Origin: JALZKA01 sp963701205
GTDB lineage: Bacteria; Actinomycetota; Thermoleophilia; Solirubrobacterales; 70-9
NCBI GenBank assembly: GCA_963701205.1
Contig: OY969575.1
Coordinates: forward strand, 186,001 to 250,000
Length of the DNA: 64,000 bases
Reading direction: 5' to 3'
This document shows, piece after piece, positions 41,675 through 50,179 of the stretch (within the stretch, counting starts at the first letter, position 1; every line of letters begins with the position of its first letter). The notes under the pieces are model-generated. The model saw nothing but the letters and a program-made list of their open reading frames with translations. It had not been told where the DNA came from and did not search any database. Position numbers and translations under genes: made by a program.

Positions 41675-43135
41675 ATGGCGTCGCCCTCGGTTTCTGCTCA
41701 GTTCTCGGTCACGGTCCGTGTCGAGCTCGATGCGCGCCAAGAGCCGCTGGGCAAGCTCACCGGCGCGATCGCTGAGACGGGTGGTGCGCTGCAGTCCGTG
41801 GACCTGGTGCCGGGCGCCGGCGCTGAGGGCAAGCGCGTGCGCGAGTTCACTATCGATGCCAGGGGGCAGGCTCACTGGGAGGAGATCCTCCGAGCGATCG
41901 GCTCGACCCGCGGAGCCCGCGTCCTGGACTACGTCGACCGCACCATGGCGATGCACCGCGGTGGCAAGATCGAGCAGCACAACAAGTACCCGCTCAAGAC
42001 CCGCGATGACCTGTCCATGGCCTACACCCCAGGCGTGGCCCGAGTCTGCACCGAGATCGCGAACGACCGCCAGAAGGCGTTCGACTACACGATCAAGAAG
42101 AACACCGTCGCCGTTGTCTCCGACGGTTCCGCAGTGCTTGGCCTCGGCGACATCGGCCCGGAAGCCGCGATGCCGGTGATGGAGGGCAAGGCGATGCTCT
42201 TCAAGGAGTTCGCCAACATCGACGCGTTCCCGATCTGCCTGGATACGAACGATCCCGACAAGATCATCGAGACGGTGCGCCTGATCGCCCCGACCTTCGG
42301 AGGAATCAACCTCGAAGACATCTCGGCGCCGCGCTGCTTCTACATCGAGGAGGCGCTCAAGGAAGAGCTTGATATTCCCGTATTTCACGATGACCAGCAC
42401 GGGACAGCGGTCGTCACAATGGCGGCCCTCTTCAACGCGTTGAAGATCGTCAACAAGCCGATCGAAAGCCTGCGCGTATTGGTCGTCGGCCTCGGCGCGG
42501 CCGGCGTCGCGGTGACCAAGATGATGCTTGCCTCGGGGGTAACCAACGTAATCGGCTGCGACCGCGCCGGCGCCCTTTCGACCGAGCGACCTGACTACCA
42601 GATGGGCGAGATGACGGAGATCAAGCGCTGGTACGCGGAGAACTCGAACCCGGACAAGTTGCAGGGAACCCCCGATGAGGTCATCGCCGACTGTGACGTT
42701 TTCGTCGGGCTGTCGGGGCCAGGAATCATCCAGGCTGACTCGCTGGCCCGGATGAGCAAGGACGCAATCGTTTTCGCAATGGCGAACCCGACGCCTGAGG
42801 TGATGCCCGAGGAGGCCGATCCCTATGTCCGGATCATGGCCACTGGACGCTCGGACTACCCAAACCAGATCAACAACGTGCTCTGCTTTCCCGGCGTCTT
42901 CAGGGGCGCGCTGGACGCCGGGGCCGCCAGGATCACGGAACCGATGAAGCTCGCGGCGGCCAAGGGAATCGCTGAGGTCGTGCTCGACGCCGACCTGTCC
43001 GAGGACTACATCATTCCGTCGGTCTTCGATCGCGACGTCGCGCCCGCCGTCGCCAAGGCCGTCGTCGAGGAAGCGCGAAGCGCAGGACTGGCCCGGGTCT
43101 CGGAGGAGACGGGCACCTTTTCAACCATCGAGTAA
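41675..43135 (+). CDS. NAD(P)-dependent malic enzyme with N-terminal ACT domain
   Basis: 486 residues. An ACT-like regulatory domain covers about 1-85 (FSVTVRVELDARQEPLGKLTGAIAE, GAEGKRVREFTIDA). The malic enzyme core follows: YTPGVARVC, GSAVLGLGDIGPEAAMPVMEGKA, metal-binding ENLED-like INLEDISAPRCF, DDQHGTA, then the Rossmann loop VVGLGAAGVA and NPTPEVMPEEA. It decarboxylates malate to pyruvate. There is no C-terminal phosphotransacetylase domain. The ACT domain suggests amino-acid or ligand regulation. ATG chosen from the TATATT -10 nine nt upstream. Confidence 0.93.
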   Translation: MASPSVSAQFSVTVRVELDARQEPLGKLTGAIAETGGALQSVDLVPGAGAEGKRVREFTIDARGQAHWEEILRAIGSTRGARVLDYVDRTMAMHRGGKIEQHNKYPLKTRDDLSMAYTPGVARVCTEIANDRQKAFDYTIKKNTVAVVSDGSAVLGLGDIGPEAAMPVMEGKAMLFKEFANIDAFPICLDTNDPDKIIETVRLIAPTFGGINLEDISAPRCFYIEEALKEELDIPVFHDDQHGTAVVTMAALFNALKIVNKPIESLRVLVVGLGAAGVAVTKMMLASGVTNVIGCDRAGALSTERPDYQMGEMTEIKRWYAENSNPDKLQGTPDEVIADCDVFVGLSGPGIIQADSLARMSKDAIVFAMANPTPEVMPEEADPYVRIMATGRSDYPNQINNVLCFPGVFRGALDAGAARITEPMKLAAAKGIAEVVLDADLSEDYIIPSVFDRDVAPAVAKAVVEEARSAGLARVSEETGTFSTIE

Positions 43136-43151
43136 CGAGCAAGGAGGCTCT

Positions 43152-44066
43152 GTGCGGATTCTCGTAACCGGCGCAAGCGGAGCGATTGGCGGTGCGGTGT
43201 GCGATGCGCTGCTTGGGCGCGCGGACGAGGTCGTGGGTCTGACCCGGGACCCGGAGCGCGCCCGAACGACGAATCCGACCGTGACCTGGCACGCGTGGGA
43301 GCCGACGGCGGAGCGTCCTCCCCAAGCGGCTCTTGACGGAGTTGACGGCGTCATCAACCTGGTTGGCGAGGAAATCAACCAGCGCTGGAGCGCTGCCGTC
43401 AAGGAGCGCATACGCGCCAGCCGTGAGCGCGGAACGAAGAATCTCGTGGACGCAATGGTGGCTGCCAGCCCACAACCGCCGGTCTTGATTTCCGGCTCCG
43501 CAATCGGAATCTACGGATTGGAGCGTGGCGCGGCGTTGCTCGATGAGGACTCACCGCCGGGCGACGATTTCCTGGCCGAAGTCGTAGTTGCCTGGGAGGC
43601 GGCCGCGCGCGACGCCGAGGGCGTGGGAATCCGCGTCGCGACGATCCGCACGGCGCCAATCCTGGATCCGGGATCCGGACTGCTCAAGCAGCTGCTGCCG
43701 ATCTTCAGGCTCGGCGCGGGCGGGCCACTCGCCGGCGGCGATTTCTACATGCCGTGGATTCACCGCGACGACGAGGTCGGAATGATCCTCTGGGCGCTTG
43801 ACAATGCTGAGGCCGCGGGCCCGTTCAACGCGGCCGCTCCGGACGCCGTCACCAACCGCGAGTTCTCAAAGAGCCTGGGCCGGGTGCTGCGTCGTCCGGC
43901 TGTTGTTCCCGCACCCAAGGCGGCGGTTGTCGCGATGCGGGGGGCTGAACTCGCTGATTCCGTGACGGCGAGCGTTCGGGCGGTTCCGCGCCGGGCGCTC
44001 GACCGGGGCTTTGAGTTTCGCTTCGGCGAGCTCGAGCCGGCGCTCCGCCATTTGCTCGGCCGCTAA
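43152..44066 (+). CDS. TIGR01777-family NAD-dependent epimerase-like (YfcH) protein
   Basis: 304 residues of an extended SDR: VTGASGAIGGAV at the N-terminus, NLVGEEINQRWSAAVKERIRASR and SGSAIGIYG (replacing the usual YxxxK region) are diagnostic of the TIGR01777/YfcH group, and the C-terminal DUF1731-like part has ALDRGFEFRF. Function unknown. GTG start with AAGGAGG 6 nt upstream, 16 bp after the malic enzyme stop. Its TAA overlaps the convergent lipoprotein stop. Confidence 0.88.
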   Translation: MRILVTGASGAIGGAVCDALLGRADEVVGLTRDPERARTTNPTVTWHAWEPTAERPPQAALDGVDGVINLVGEEINQRWSAAVKERIRASRERGTKNLVDAMVAASPQPPVLISGSAIGIYGLERGAALLDEDSPPGDDFLAEVVVAWEAAARDAEGVGIRVATIRTAPILDPGSGLLKQLLPIFRLGAGGPLAGGDFYMPWIHRDDEVGMILWALDNAEAAGPFNAAAPDAVTNREFSKSLGRVLRRPAVVPAPKAAVVAMRGAELADSVTASVRAVPRRALDRGFEFRFGELEPALRHLLGR

Positions 44067-44842
44067 CGCCCGAGCGTGGTCTCGCCCTCGGTCGTAACCG
44101 CATACCGACCCAACACCGAGTTCCTTTCGCTGCCGTCGAAATAGGCAGCGATGACCGCGTCGCGACTCTGGGGATCGTCGGCCCGCCGAATCGCGGCCAG
44201 AACCGACGCCATGGCCTCATAGCCGTAGGCCGCGTATGGCCCGGGCGGGCGATCGTATTGCGACTCAAACCGGCGGGTGAAGTCCCGGCCGGCAGCCGAC
44301 AGCCCGGATGGCGGGATGGGTTGCGGGCGCCCACCCTCCTCGTAGGTCGGGACAAGCTGGACGTAGGTGCGCTCCCCCGATCCCTGCACCGCCGTCGGCA
44401 CCTCGTCGTTGAACGACTCGTCACGAACCAGATCTTCCGCCCCGGCGCCGGGCGCCACCTGCAGAATCCCGGCGGCGTTCGTGATCGGCAGTGAAGTTCT
44501 TACCGTCCCCGCGTCGAGCTCGCCGATGTAGGCGACCGTCGTTGAATCCTGGGTTGCCGTGCGCGCGTTTTGTCCGGCGATGACCGGATCCGAGCGCGAC
44601 TCGTTGCGGCCCGCGACGTCCAGGTACTCGGCTTCGAGCGCATAGCCATCGACCTCATCGCCCCCTTCAGCAAACGCCATCCGAGCCCCGTCGGCGATAT
44701 CGGTGCCGTCGTCGCGGGCGGGACCACTGAGCGGCGCGCTGACGTAGATCGTAAGAGTGCCCGGGCCCAGGGCGCCTTCGTTGTCGGCGCCGCACCCCCC
44801 CGCAACCGCAACGATCCCCAGCAAAAGAGCGAGCGGCCTCAT
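44063..44842 (-). CDS. Periplasmic-binding-protein-like lipoprotein (branched-chain amino acid type), short form
   Basis: 259 residues with a lipoprotein signal ending VAVAGGC and a type-1 periplasmic-binding fold at the start (IYVSAPLSGPARDDGTDIADGARMAF, VAYIGELDAGTVRTSLPITNAAG) and at the end (AAGRDFTRRFESQYDRPPGPYAAYGYEAM). It is about 120 residues shorter than LivJ-type proteins: most of the second lobe between GERTYVQLVPTYE and the last helices is missing. ATG overlaps the pfkA stop (TGATG). No permease genes nearby, so it may be a sensor rather than a transporter subunit. Confidence 0.75.
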   Translation of the reverse strand: MRPLALLLGIVAVAGGCGADNEGALGPGTLTIYVSAPLSGPARDDGTDIADGARMAFAEGGDEVDGYALEAEYLDVAGRNESRSDPVIAGQNARTATQDSTTVAYIGELDAGTVRTSLPITNAAGILQVAPGAGAEDLVRDESFNDEVPTAVQGSGERTYVQLVPTYEEGGRPQPIPPSGLSAAGRDFTRRFESQYDRPPGPYAAYGYEAMASVLAAIRRADDPQSRDAVIAAYFDGSERNSVLGRYAVTTEGETTLGR

Positions 44843-45867
44843 CACCCGAAGAAAACCTCGGCCTCCTTGTAGAGCGCGGGCCCCACAAGCTTCAACTCCG
44901 CCGTCGCCGCAGCCAAATCGACAAGTTCGATCTCGGTCGAGCGCAGCGCTGTCATCTTGCCCCATTGGCCCTCGTGGGCGGCGTCGATGGCGTGCAGTCC
45001 AAACCGGGTCGCCAAAACGCGGTCAAAGGCGGTCGGGGTGCCGCCGCGTTGCACGTGGCCCAGGACCGTGGCCCTGGCCTCGTGCCCGGTGCGACTCTCG
45101 AACTCGCCTTCCAGCCAGCGGCCGATTCCACCAAGGCGGGAGTGCCCGAAGGCATCGGTGGCGCCTGCTTCGACCGTGGGCATCCCTCCGATCGGCTCAG
45201 CGCCCTCGCTGACCACGACGATCGGCGCGTACTGGCTCTCAAAGCGTTGCTCGATGTAGCCGCACACGCGTTCCAGGTCGAAGGGGTGCTCAGGGATCAA
45301 AATCACGTTGGCGCCACCCGCGAGGCCCGCGTGGAGCGCGATCCAGCCGGCGTGCCGCCCCATCACCTCCACGATCAACGTGCGCTTGTGACTCTCGGCC
45401 GTCGTATGCAGGCGGTCAATGGAACCCATCGCGATATTGACCGCGGTGTCGAATCCGAACGTGTAATCGGTCGCCCCCAGATCGTTGTCGATCGTCTTCG
45501 GAACGCCCACGACTCGAATGCCCTGCTGGTGCAGGTGGGTGGCGACGCCGAGCGTGTCCTCGCCGCCGATCACGATCAAACCGTCAACTCCGTCGCGCTC
45601 GAGATTGGCGACTATCCGCTCAACCCCGCCCGCTTCGCGCGTTGGATTCGTCCGCGATGAGCCGAGGATCGTGCCGCCGCGAGGCAGGATGCCACGAACT
45701 TCAGGGACGCCCAAAGGCCGGTGATCGCCTTCGAGCGGACCGCGCCAGCCGTCGCGGTAGCCGACGAAGTCGTGGCCGTACTCGCCAACGCCCTTGCGGA
45801 CGATCGCGCGAATCACCGCATTGAGCCCCGGGCAATCTCCGCCACCGGTAAGGACGCCGAGTCGCAT
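44842..45867 (-). CDS. pfkA: 6-phosphofructokinase, predicted pyrophosphate-dependent
   Basis: 341 residues. GGGDCPGLNAVIR at 8-20, GGEDT at 101-105, PKTIDND at 123-129 (catalytic Asp127) and MGRHAGWIA are all clear. By the usual rule, residue 104 (Gly in ATP enzymes, Asp in PPi enzymes) is Asp104, and residue 124 (Gly or Lys) is Lys124; the GGEDT/PKTIDND combination is that of actinobacterial PPi-PFK such as Amycolatopsis methanolica. It phosphorylates fructose 6-phosphate reversibly with PPi. ATG at 45867 has TACGAT 7 nt upstream. Confidence 0.93.
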   Translation of the reverse strand: MRLGVLTGGGDCPGLNAVIRAIVRKGVGEYGHDFVGYRDGWRGPLEGDHRPLGVPEVRGILPRGGTILGSSRTNPTREAGGVERIVANLERDGVDGLIVIGGEDTLGVATHLHQQGIRVVGVPKTIDNDLGATDYTFGFDTAVNIAMGSIDRLHTTAESHKRTLIVEVMGRHAGWIALHAGLAGGANVILIPEHPFDLERVCGYIEQRFESQYAPIVVVSEGAEPIGGMPTVEAGATDAFGHSRLGGIGRWLEGEFESRTGHEARATVLGHVQRGGTPTAFDRVLATRFGLHAIDAAHEGQWGKMTALRSTEIELVDLAAATAELKLVGPALYKEAEVFFG

Positions 45868-45874
45868 GGGCTCG

Positions 45875-45880
45875 ATCGTA
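45875..45880 (-). promoter_or_regulatory. -10 element of pfkA (leaderless)
   Basis: TACGAT, minus strand, 7 nt before the ATG at 45867. Confidence 0.45.
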
Positions 45881-45918
45881 GATGAAGGCGGGAAGGCTCA
45901 GGTGCTAACGATGCGTCT

Positions 45919-46080
45919 CTACGGACGCAGGCGATCGACGATTGGCTGTGCCCAGCGGTCCATGACCCCGTTGAACAGGACGAACAGGTAGATCATGCAC
46001 GCGAGGGTGCCGCCCACGCTGAGCGCGTACGCCGTCACCGCCAAAGCGATTCCGACGAAGTTGAAAACCATCAAACGCAT
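45919..46080 (-). CDS. 53-residue membrane protein downstream of trpA
   Basis: Begins MRLMVFNFVGIALAVTAYAL and ends RWAQPIVDRLRP. Two hydrophobic helices (about 3-20 and 24-40) and a basic C-terminus. It starts 11 bp after the trpA stop and belongs to the same transcript. No family recognised. The composition (two clear TM segments with charged ends) suggests a real gene rather than chance. Confidence 0.6.
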   Translation of the reverse strand: MRLMVFNFVGIALAVTAYALSVGGTLACMIYLFVLFNGVMDRWAQPIVDRLRP

Positions 46081-46091
46081 CGGCCGGGAGC

Positions 46092-46904
46092 CTATCCAAC
46101 CGAGCCGGAGGTCAGCGCCTCGCTGGCTGCGAGGAGGAACTCGGAAACGGCGGCGGCGGCTCCCGCCGGGCCGTCGCTTTCGGCAACAGCGCGGACGAGG
46201 CGTGATCCGACGATTACGCCGTCTGCAATCCCCCCTACCTCGGCGACTTGGGCGGGGGTGCCGATTCCAAAACCAACCGCGGCCGGCACGTCAGCAGCGA
46301 TTTTGACCGCGGCCACGAGCTCCACAAGGGCCGCGGGAACGTCGTCGCGCTCCCCGGTTGTCCTCGTATCTGAGACGACGTAGACGAAACCGGACGCCTG
46401 AGCGCAAATCTCGGTCCGGCGCTCCGGCGGCGTCGTCGGCGCGATCAAGGGGATCAGCGCCAAACCGCGCTCGGCAAGCTCGGCTTCGAGCCCACCAGCC
46501 TCCTCGGGTGGGAGGTCGGGAACAATCACCCCCGCCATCCCCGCTTGCTCAGTATGAGCCGCGAATTCGGCGTAGCCCCGGGAAAGAACCATGTTCGCGT
46601 AGACCATCGCGACGACGGGCACCCGATCGGCGATCTCAGCGGTCGCGCCAAGCGCGCTGTCGAGCGTTGCCCCCCTTGCCAGGGCACGCGTAGCGGCCGC
46701 ATGAATCACGGGGCCGTCGGCAAGCGGGTCGGAGAATGGCACCCCGAGCTCAACCAGGTCCGCGCCGGAATCGGCGTAGGCTCGCGCGACCGCCGCAGCC
46801 GTCTGCTGGTCAGGGAATGCCCCCATCATGTACGGCATCAGGGCTGCGCGCCCCTCGTCGCGGGCGGCCGCAAAGGCCGCGCCGATCCGCTCGGTTCCAC
46901 TCAT
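46092..46904 (-). CDS. trpA: Tryptophan synthase alpha chain
   Basis: 270 residues of a TIM barrel that splits indole-3-glycerol phosphate. Catalytic Glu in LVELGVPFSDPLADGP (about 52-67), VPDLPPEEA, and the phosphate-binding GFGIGTPAQV are present. ATG overlaps the trpB stop by 4 bp. Confidence 0.97.
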   Translation of the reverse strand: MSGTERIGAAFAAARDEGRAALMPYMMGAFPDQQTAAAVARAYADSGADLVELGVPFSDPLADGPVIHAAATRALARGATLDSALGATAEIADRVPVVAMVYANMVLSRGYAEFAAHTEQAGMAGVIVPDLPPEEAGGLEAELAERGLALIPLIAPTTPPERRTEICAQASGFVYVVSDTRTTGERDDVPAALVELVAAVKIAADVPAAVGFGIGTPAQVAEVGGIADGVIVGSRLVRAVAESDGPAGAAAAVSEFLLAASEALTSGSVG

Positions 46905-48097
46905 TCGGCGTCGATTTCCTCAAGGTGTCGCGCGACCTCCGCCAAATCCTTGTCGCCGCGGCCTGAAAGCGTCAACAGGTCGTACCCCGAAGCGGGCGCG
47001 TCGGCATCGGCCAGCAGCCATGCGATCGCGTGAGCGGACTCCAGCGCGGGGATCAACCCCTCAAGCCGTGCCATCTCGCGAAAGGCCAAGACAGCCTGGC
47101 GATCTGTGACCGACTCGTAGCGCGCGCGCCCACTGTCGCGCAGGTGCGCATGCTGCGGCCCAACGCCCGGGTAGTCCAGGCCAGCCGAAACCGAGTGAGC
47201 CTCCAGGATCTGACCATCGTCATCGGCGAGCACGGCCGAGAGCGCCCCGTGGAGTACACCCGTCTGCCCGGCACCGAGGGAAGCGCCGTGGCGCCCCGAG
47301 GCGATTCCTTCGCCACCGGCTTCGACGCCGATCAACTCGACAGCCCCATCCTCGATGAAGGCAACAAAGGTTCCGATGGCGTTGGAACCGCCGCCAACGC
47401 ACGCGATGACCCGCTCGGGAAGCTCACCCTCGGCGGCAAGGAGCTGGGCGCGCGCCTCGTCGCCGATCACGCGCTGGAGGTCGCGTACCAGGGCGGGATA
47501 CGGCGCCGGACCCGCTGCGGTTCCGAGTACATAGTGCGTGTCGCGCACGTTTGTCACCCAATCGCGAATCGCCGCGCTGACCGCTTCCTTCAACGTGGCA
47601 AGGCCAGCCTCGACAGGCTCGACCGACGCGCCGAGCAGCTTCATGCGCTCGACGTTTGGCGCTTGGCGGCGAATATCCACGGACCCCATGTAGATGACGC
47701 ACTCAAGGTCGAGCAGTGCACAGGCGGTCGCGGTCGCCACCCCATGCTGGCCGGCACCCGTCTCAGCGATGACACGAGACTTTCCCATCCGCTTGGCCAG
47801 CAGGCATTGGCCAAGCGCATTATTGATCTTGTGGGATCCGGTGTTGGCCAAATCTTCGCGCTTCAAGAGGACGCGCCTGCCAACGCGCTCCGATAGGCGC
47901 TCCGCCTCGTAGATCGGCGTTGGTCGCCCGACGAAGTCCTGGGCCAGTCCGTCCAAGCGAGCCATGAACCGCTCGTCTCCACGCGCCTCCATCCAGGCGT
48001 CGGTCAGTTCGTCGAGCGCCGCGTTCAAGACCTCCGGCACGAAGCGACCGCCGTAGGGACCAAAGCGCGACTCAAACTCCGACGGCGACCCGCTCAT
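46901..48097 (-). CDS. trpB: Tryptophan synthase beta chain
   Basis: 398 residues. PLP lysine in LANTGSHKINNALGQ (about 83-97), GAGQHGVATAT, the phosphate-binding CVGGGSNAIG and DYPGVGPQHA identify TrpB1. It condenses indole with serine. ATG overlaps the trpF stop (ATGA). Order trpF-trpB-trpA. Confidence 0.98.
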   Translation of the reverse strand: MSGSPSEFESRFGPYGGRFVPEVLNAALDELTDAWMEARGDERFMARLDGLAQDFVGRPTPIYEAERLSERVGRRVLLKREDLANTGSHKINNALGQCLLAKRMGKSRVIAETGAGQHGVATATACALLDLECVIYMGSVDIRRQAPNVERMKLLGASVEPVEAGLATLKEAVSAAIRDWVTNVRDTHYVLGTAAGPAPYPALVRDLQRVIGDEARAQLLAAEGELPERVIACVGGGSNAIGTFVAFIEDGAVELIGVEAGGEGIASGRHGASLGAGQTGVLHGALSAVLADDDGQILEAHSVSAGLDYPGVGPQHAHLRDSGRARYESVTDRQAVLAFREMARLEGLIPALESAHAIAWLLADADAPASGYDLLTLSGRGDKDLAEVARHLEEIDAE

Positions 48098-48843
48098 CCG
48101 CCGACCTCACTCTCGGCAGCCCGGCGGCGTGCCTCAGCCTCCGCCTCGCGCCGAACGAGGTCGCGCTCACGGGATTCCGTGAAGTGCTCCGGTTCGGAAA
48201 CCGGCTTTGAAGACGTGGGACCGCCGACCTCGTCGGCGATTCGCATGAACTCGGCCATCTTCGCGTGATCCTTGACGCCGGGCGCGGACTCGATCCCGCT
48301 AGCCACGTCGAGCGCGAACGATCGTGTTCGGGAAATCGCATCCGCGACGTTTTCGGGCGTCAGCCCACCGGCGAGAATCATCGGGACACGGGAGCGGCGC
48401 TTGTGCAGTATTTCCCAGTCAAAGGTCTCCCCCGTGCCTCCGGGCAGACCATCGCGATGGGTATCGAGCAGATGGAAATCTGTGCGGTAGGAGCGGGCGA
48501 AGGCAAGGTCGGCGGTATTGCGGATGCGGATCGCCTTGATCACCTTGAGCCCCGTCCGCCGTCCCACCTCATGGCAGAACTGAAGGCCCTCGTCGCCGTG
48601 GAGCTGGATCATCGTCAGCTGCTCGTTCTCGGCGGCTCGAACGACATCGTCGATGGTGGCGTTGACGAACACACCGACGATCTCCGCTCGCCGTCGAAAC
48701 GCAGTGCCGATCGCGGCCGCGACCTCCGCGTCACAGCGCCGCGGACTGCCGGGCCAGTGATTCAGGCCGATCGCCCAGGCGCCCAGCTCCGTCGCGGCTT
48801 CGGCGTCATCCAGGTTGGTTATGCCACAGAACTTGACACGCAT
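48094..48843 (-). CDS. trpF: Phosphoribosylanthranilate isomerase with charged C-terminal extension
   Basis: 249 residues. Core of about 205: KFCGITNLDDA (catalytic Cys), VGVFVNAT, IQLHGDE, LLDTHRDGLPGGTGETFDW and LDVASGIESAPGVKD. A C-terminal extension of about 40 residues, rich in Arg and Glu (RERDLVRREAEAEARRR), is not part of the usual enzyme and looks like a charged helix. It follows htrA after a 94-bp gap with palindromic GC-rich sequence. Confidence 0.94.
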   Translation of the reverse strand: MRVKFCGITNLDDAEAATELGAWAIGLNHWPGSPRRCDAEVAAAIGTAFRRRAEIVGVFVNATIDDVVRAAENEQLTMIQLHGDEGLQFCHEVGRRTGLKVIKAIRIRNTADLAFARSYRTDFHLLDTHRDGLPGGTGETFDWEILHKRRSRVPMILAGGLTPENVADAISRTRSFALDVASGIESAPGVKDHAKMAEFMRIADEVGGPTSSKPVSEPEHFTESRERDLVRREAEAEARRRAAESEVGG

Positions 48844-48892
48844 CCCAAACCAAGCATGCCAACCCCGCCAATCGCCCGTACTCGGCCGCGGG

Positions 48893-48904
48893 CCCGCGCG
48901 CGGG
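48893..48904. terminator. Palindromic GC-rich hairpin between htrA and trpF
   Basis: CCCGCGCGCGGG, a perfect 12-bp palindrome, with a second weak hairpin (CCGGC/GCCGG) at about 48913-48927. No T-run; weak terminator or attenuator at best. Confidence 0.3.
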
Positions 48905-48937
48905 ATCGGTCACCGGCGCCGTGCCGGCACGCCGATC

Positions 48938-50125
48938 TCAGCGATTGGCGCTGTCGGGACGCTCGGCAAGAGTCAACGTGACCGATTTCTCTTCCCCGTC
49001 ACGCACGATTCCAAGCTTCAGCTCGTCGCCGGGCTGCTTGCCATTCACTGCGCTGATCACGTCGTCCATGCCGCTGACGTCGTTGCCATCGACGCTGATG
49101 ATCAGATCCCCGCCGGCCCGGATCCGCTGGCCGCCGATCTCGGCGGTCAACTTGCCGATCTCGAGCCCGGCCTGATCGGCAGGCGAGTCCGGGGTTATCG
49201 CCTGAATCAACACGCCCGATTCGCGGTCGAGATTTAGCGCATCGGCGATCTCCGCCGTCAAATCAGAGCCCGTGATTCCCACAAAAGCGTGGTGGACTTC
49301 GCCTTCGGCGATCAGCTCTTGGCCAATTTCGCGGGCCGTATCGATCGGGACGGCGAACCCGATCCCGACGTTGCCGGCGCTGCGCGACTCGATCTGCGAG
49401 TTGACGCCGACGACTTCACCGGCCGAGTTCAGCAACGGACCGCCGGAATTGCCGGGGTTGATCGGGGCGTCCGTCTGAATTACGTCGGTAATCGCGAAGC
49501 CGTCGGGGGCCGAGATCTGGCGTTGCAGCGCAGACACGATTCCCGCGGTTACCGTCCGATCGAGGCCGAAGGGGTTTCCGATCGCAACGACCGGATCACC
49601 GACGGCGAGCTGGTCCGAGCGCCCAAGGGCAAGCGGCTCAAGCTGGTCCGATGGCGCATCGATCTGCAGAACCGCAATATCGGTGGAATCATCCTGGCCA
49701 ATGACCTTGGCGTCGTATGTCGCTTCGTCGTCACCCAACGTCACCGCGATCTGATCGGCGCCCTCAACCACATGGGCGTTGGTCATGACGTGGCCTTCGT
49801 CATCGATCAGGAACCCCGATCCACTTGCCTGCTGCGGCGGGAGCGGGCCGCCGAACGGCCCCGGTTGGGGCGTTGCCTTACCCGCTGCCCGAATCGACGC
49901 GACGCCCGCCGAGGAGCGGTCGTAGATCTCGTTGATCGTCAGCGCACCAGTGCCCTCGCCGCTCACGGGTGTGGCGGCCACGGGAGCTTGCGATGTCTGG
50001 CGCTCCGCCTCGGGCGAAGCCACCCAGCCGGCGGCGATCGCAACCCAGCCGGCGGCAGCGACCAAAAGGCCACCAATGGATGCTGAACCGAATGGGCTAC
50101 GGGCAAACCCCGTGAGGCGAGTCAT
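48938..50125 (-). CDS. HtrA/DegP-like trypsin-type serine protease with PDZ domain
   Basis: 395 residues: an N-terminal hydrophobic anchor (GGLLVAAAGWVAIAAGWV, 18-35), a linker, a protease domain with the triad His118 (TNAHVV), Asp149 (DSTDIAVL) and Ser227 (GNSGGP), then one PDZ domain from about 290. It acts outside the membrane in protein quality control. It interrupts the trp genes between trpC and trpF in the same direction. Confidence 0.93.
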   Translation of the reverse strand: MTRLTGFARSPFGSASIGGLLVAAAGWVAIAAGWVASPEAERQTSQAPVAATPVSGEGTGALTINEIYDRSSAGVASIRAAGKATPQPGPFGGPLPPQQASGSGFLIDDEGHVMTNAHVVEGADQIAVTLGDDEATYDAKVIGQDDSTDIAVLQIDAPSDQLEPLALGRSDQLAVGDPVVAIGNPFGLDRTVTAGIVSALQRQISAPDGFAITDVIQTDAPINPGNSGGPLLNSAGEVVGVNSQIESRSAGNVGIGFAVPIDTAREIGQELIAEGEVHHAFVGITGSDLTAEIADALNLDRESGVLIQAITPDSPADQAGLEIGKLTAEIGGQRIRAGGDLIISVDGNDVSGMDDVISAVNGKQPGDELKLGIVRDGEEKSVTLTLAERPDSANR

Positions 50126-50179
50126 GCCAGGCAGGTTCCCGGCGATGTCTCAAGGCCGGCTAACGGGGAGCTTCAGCTT

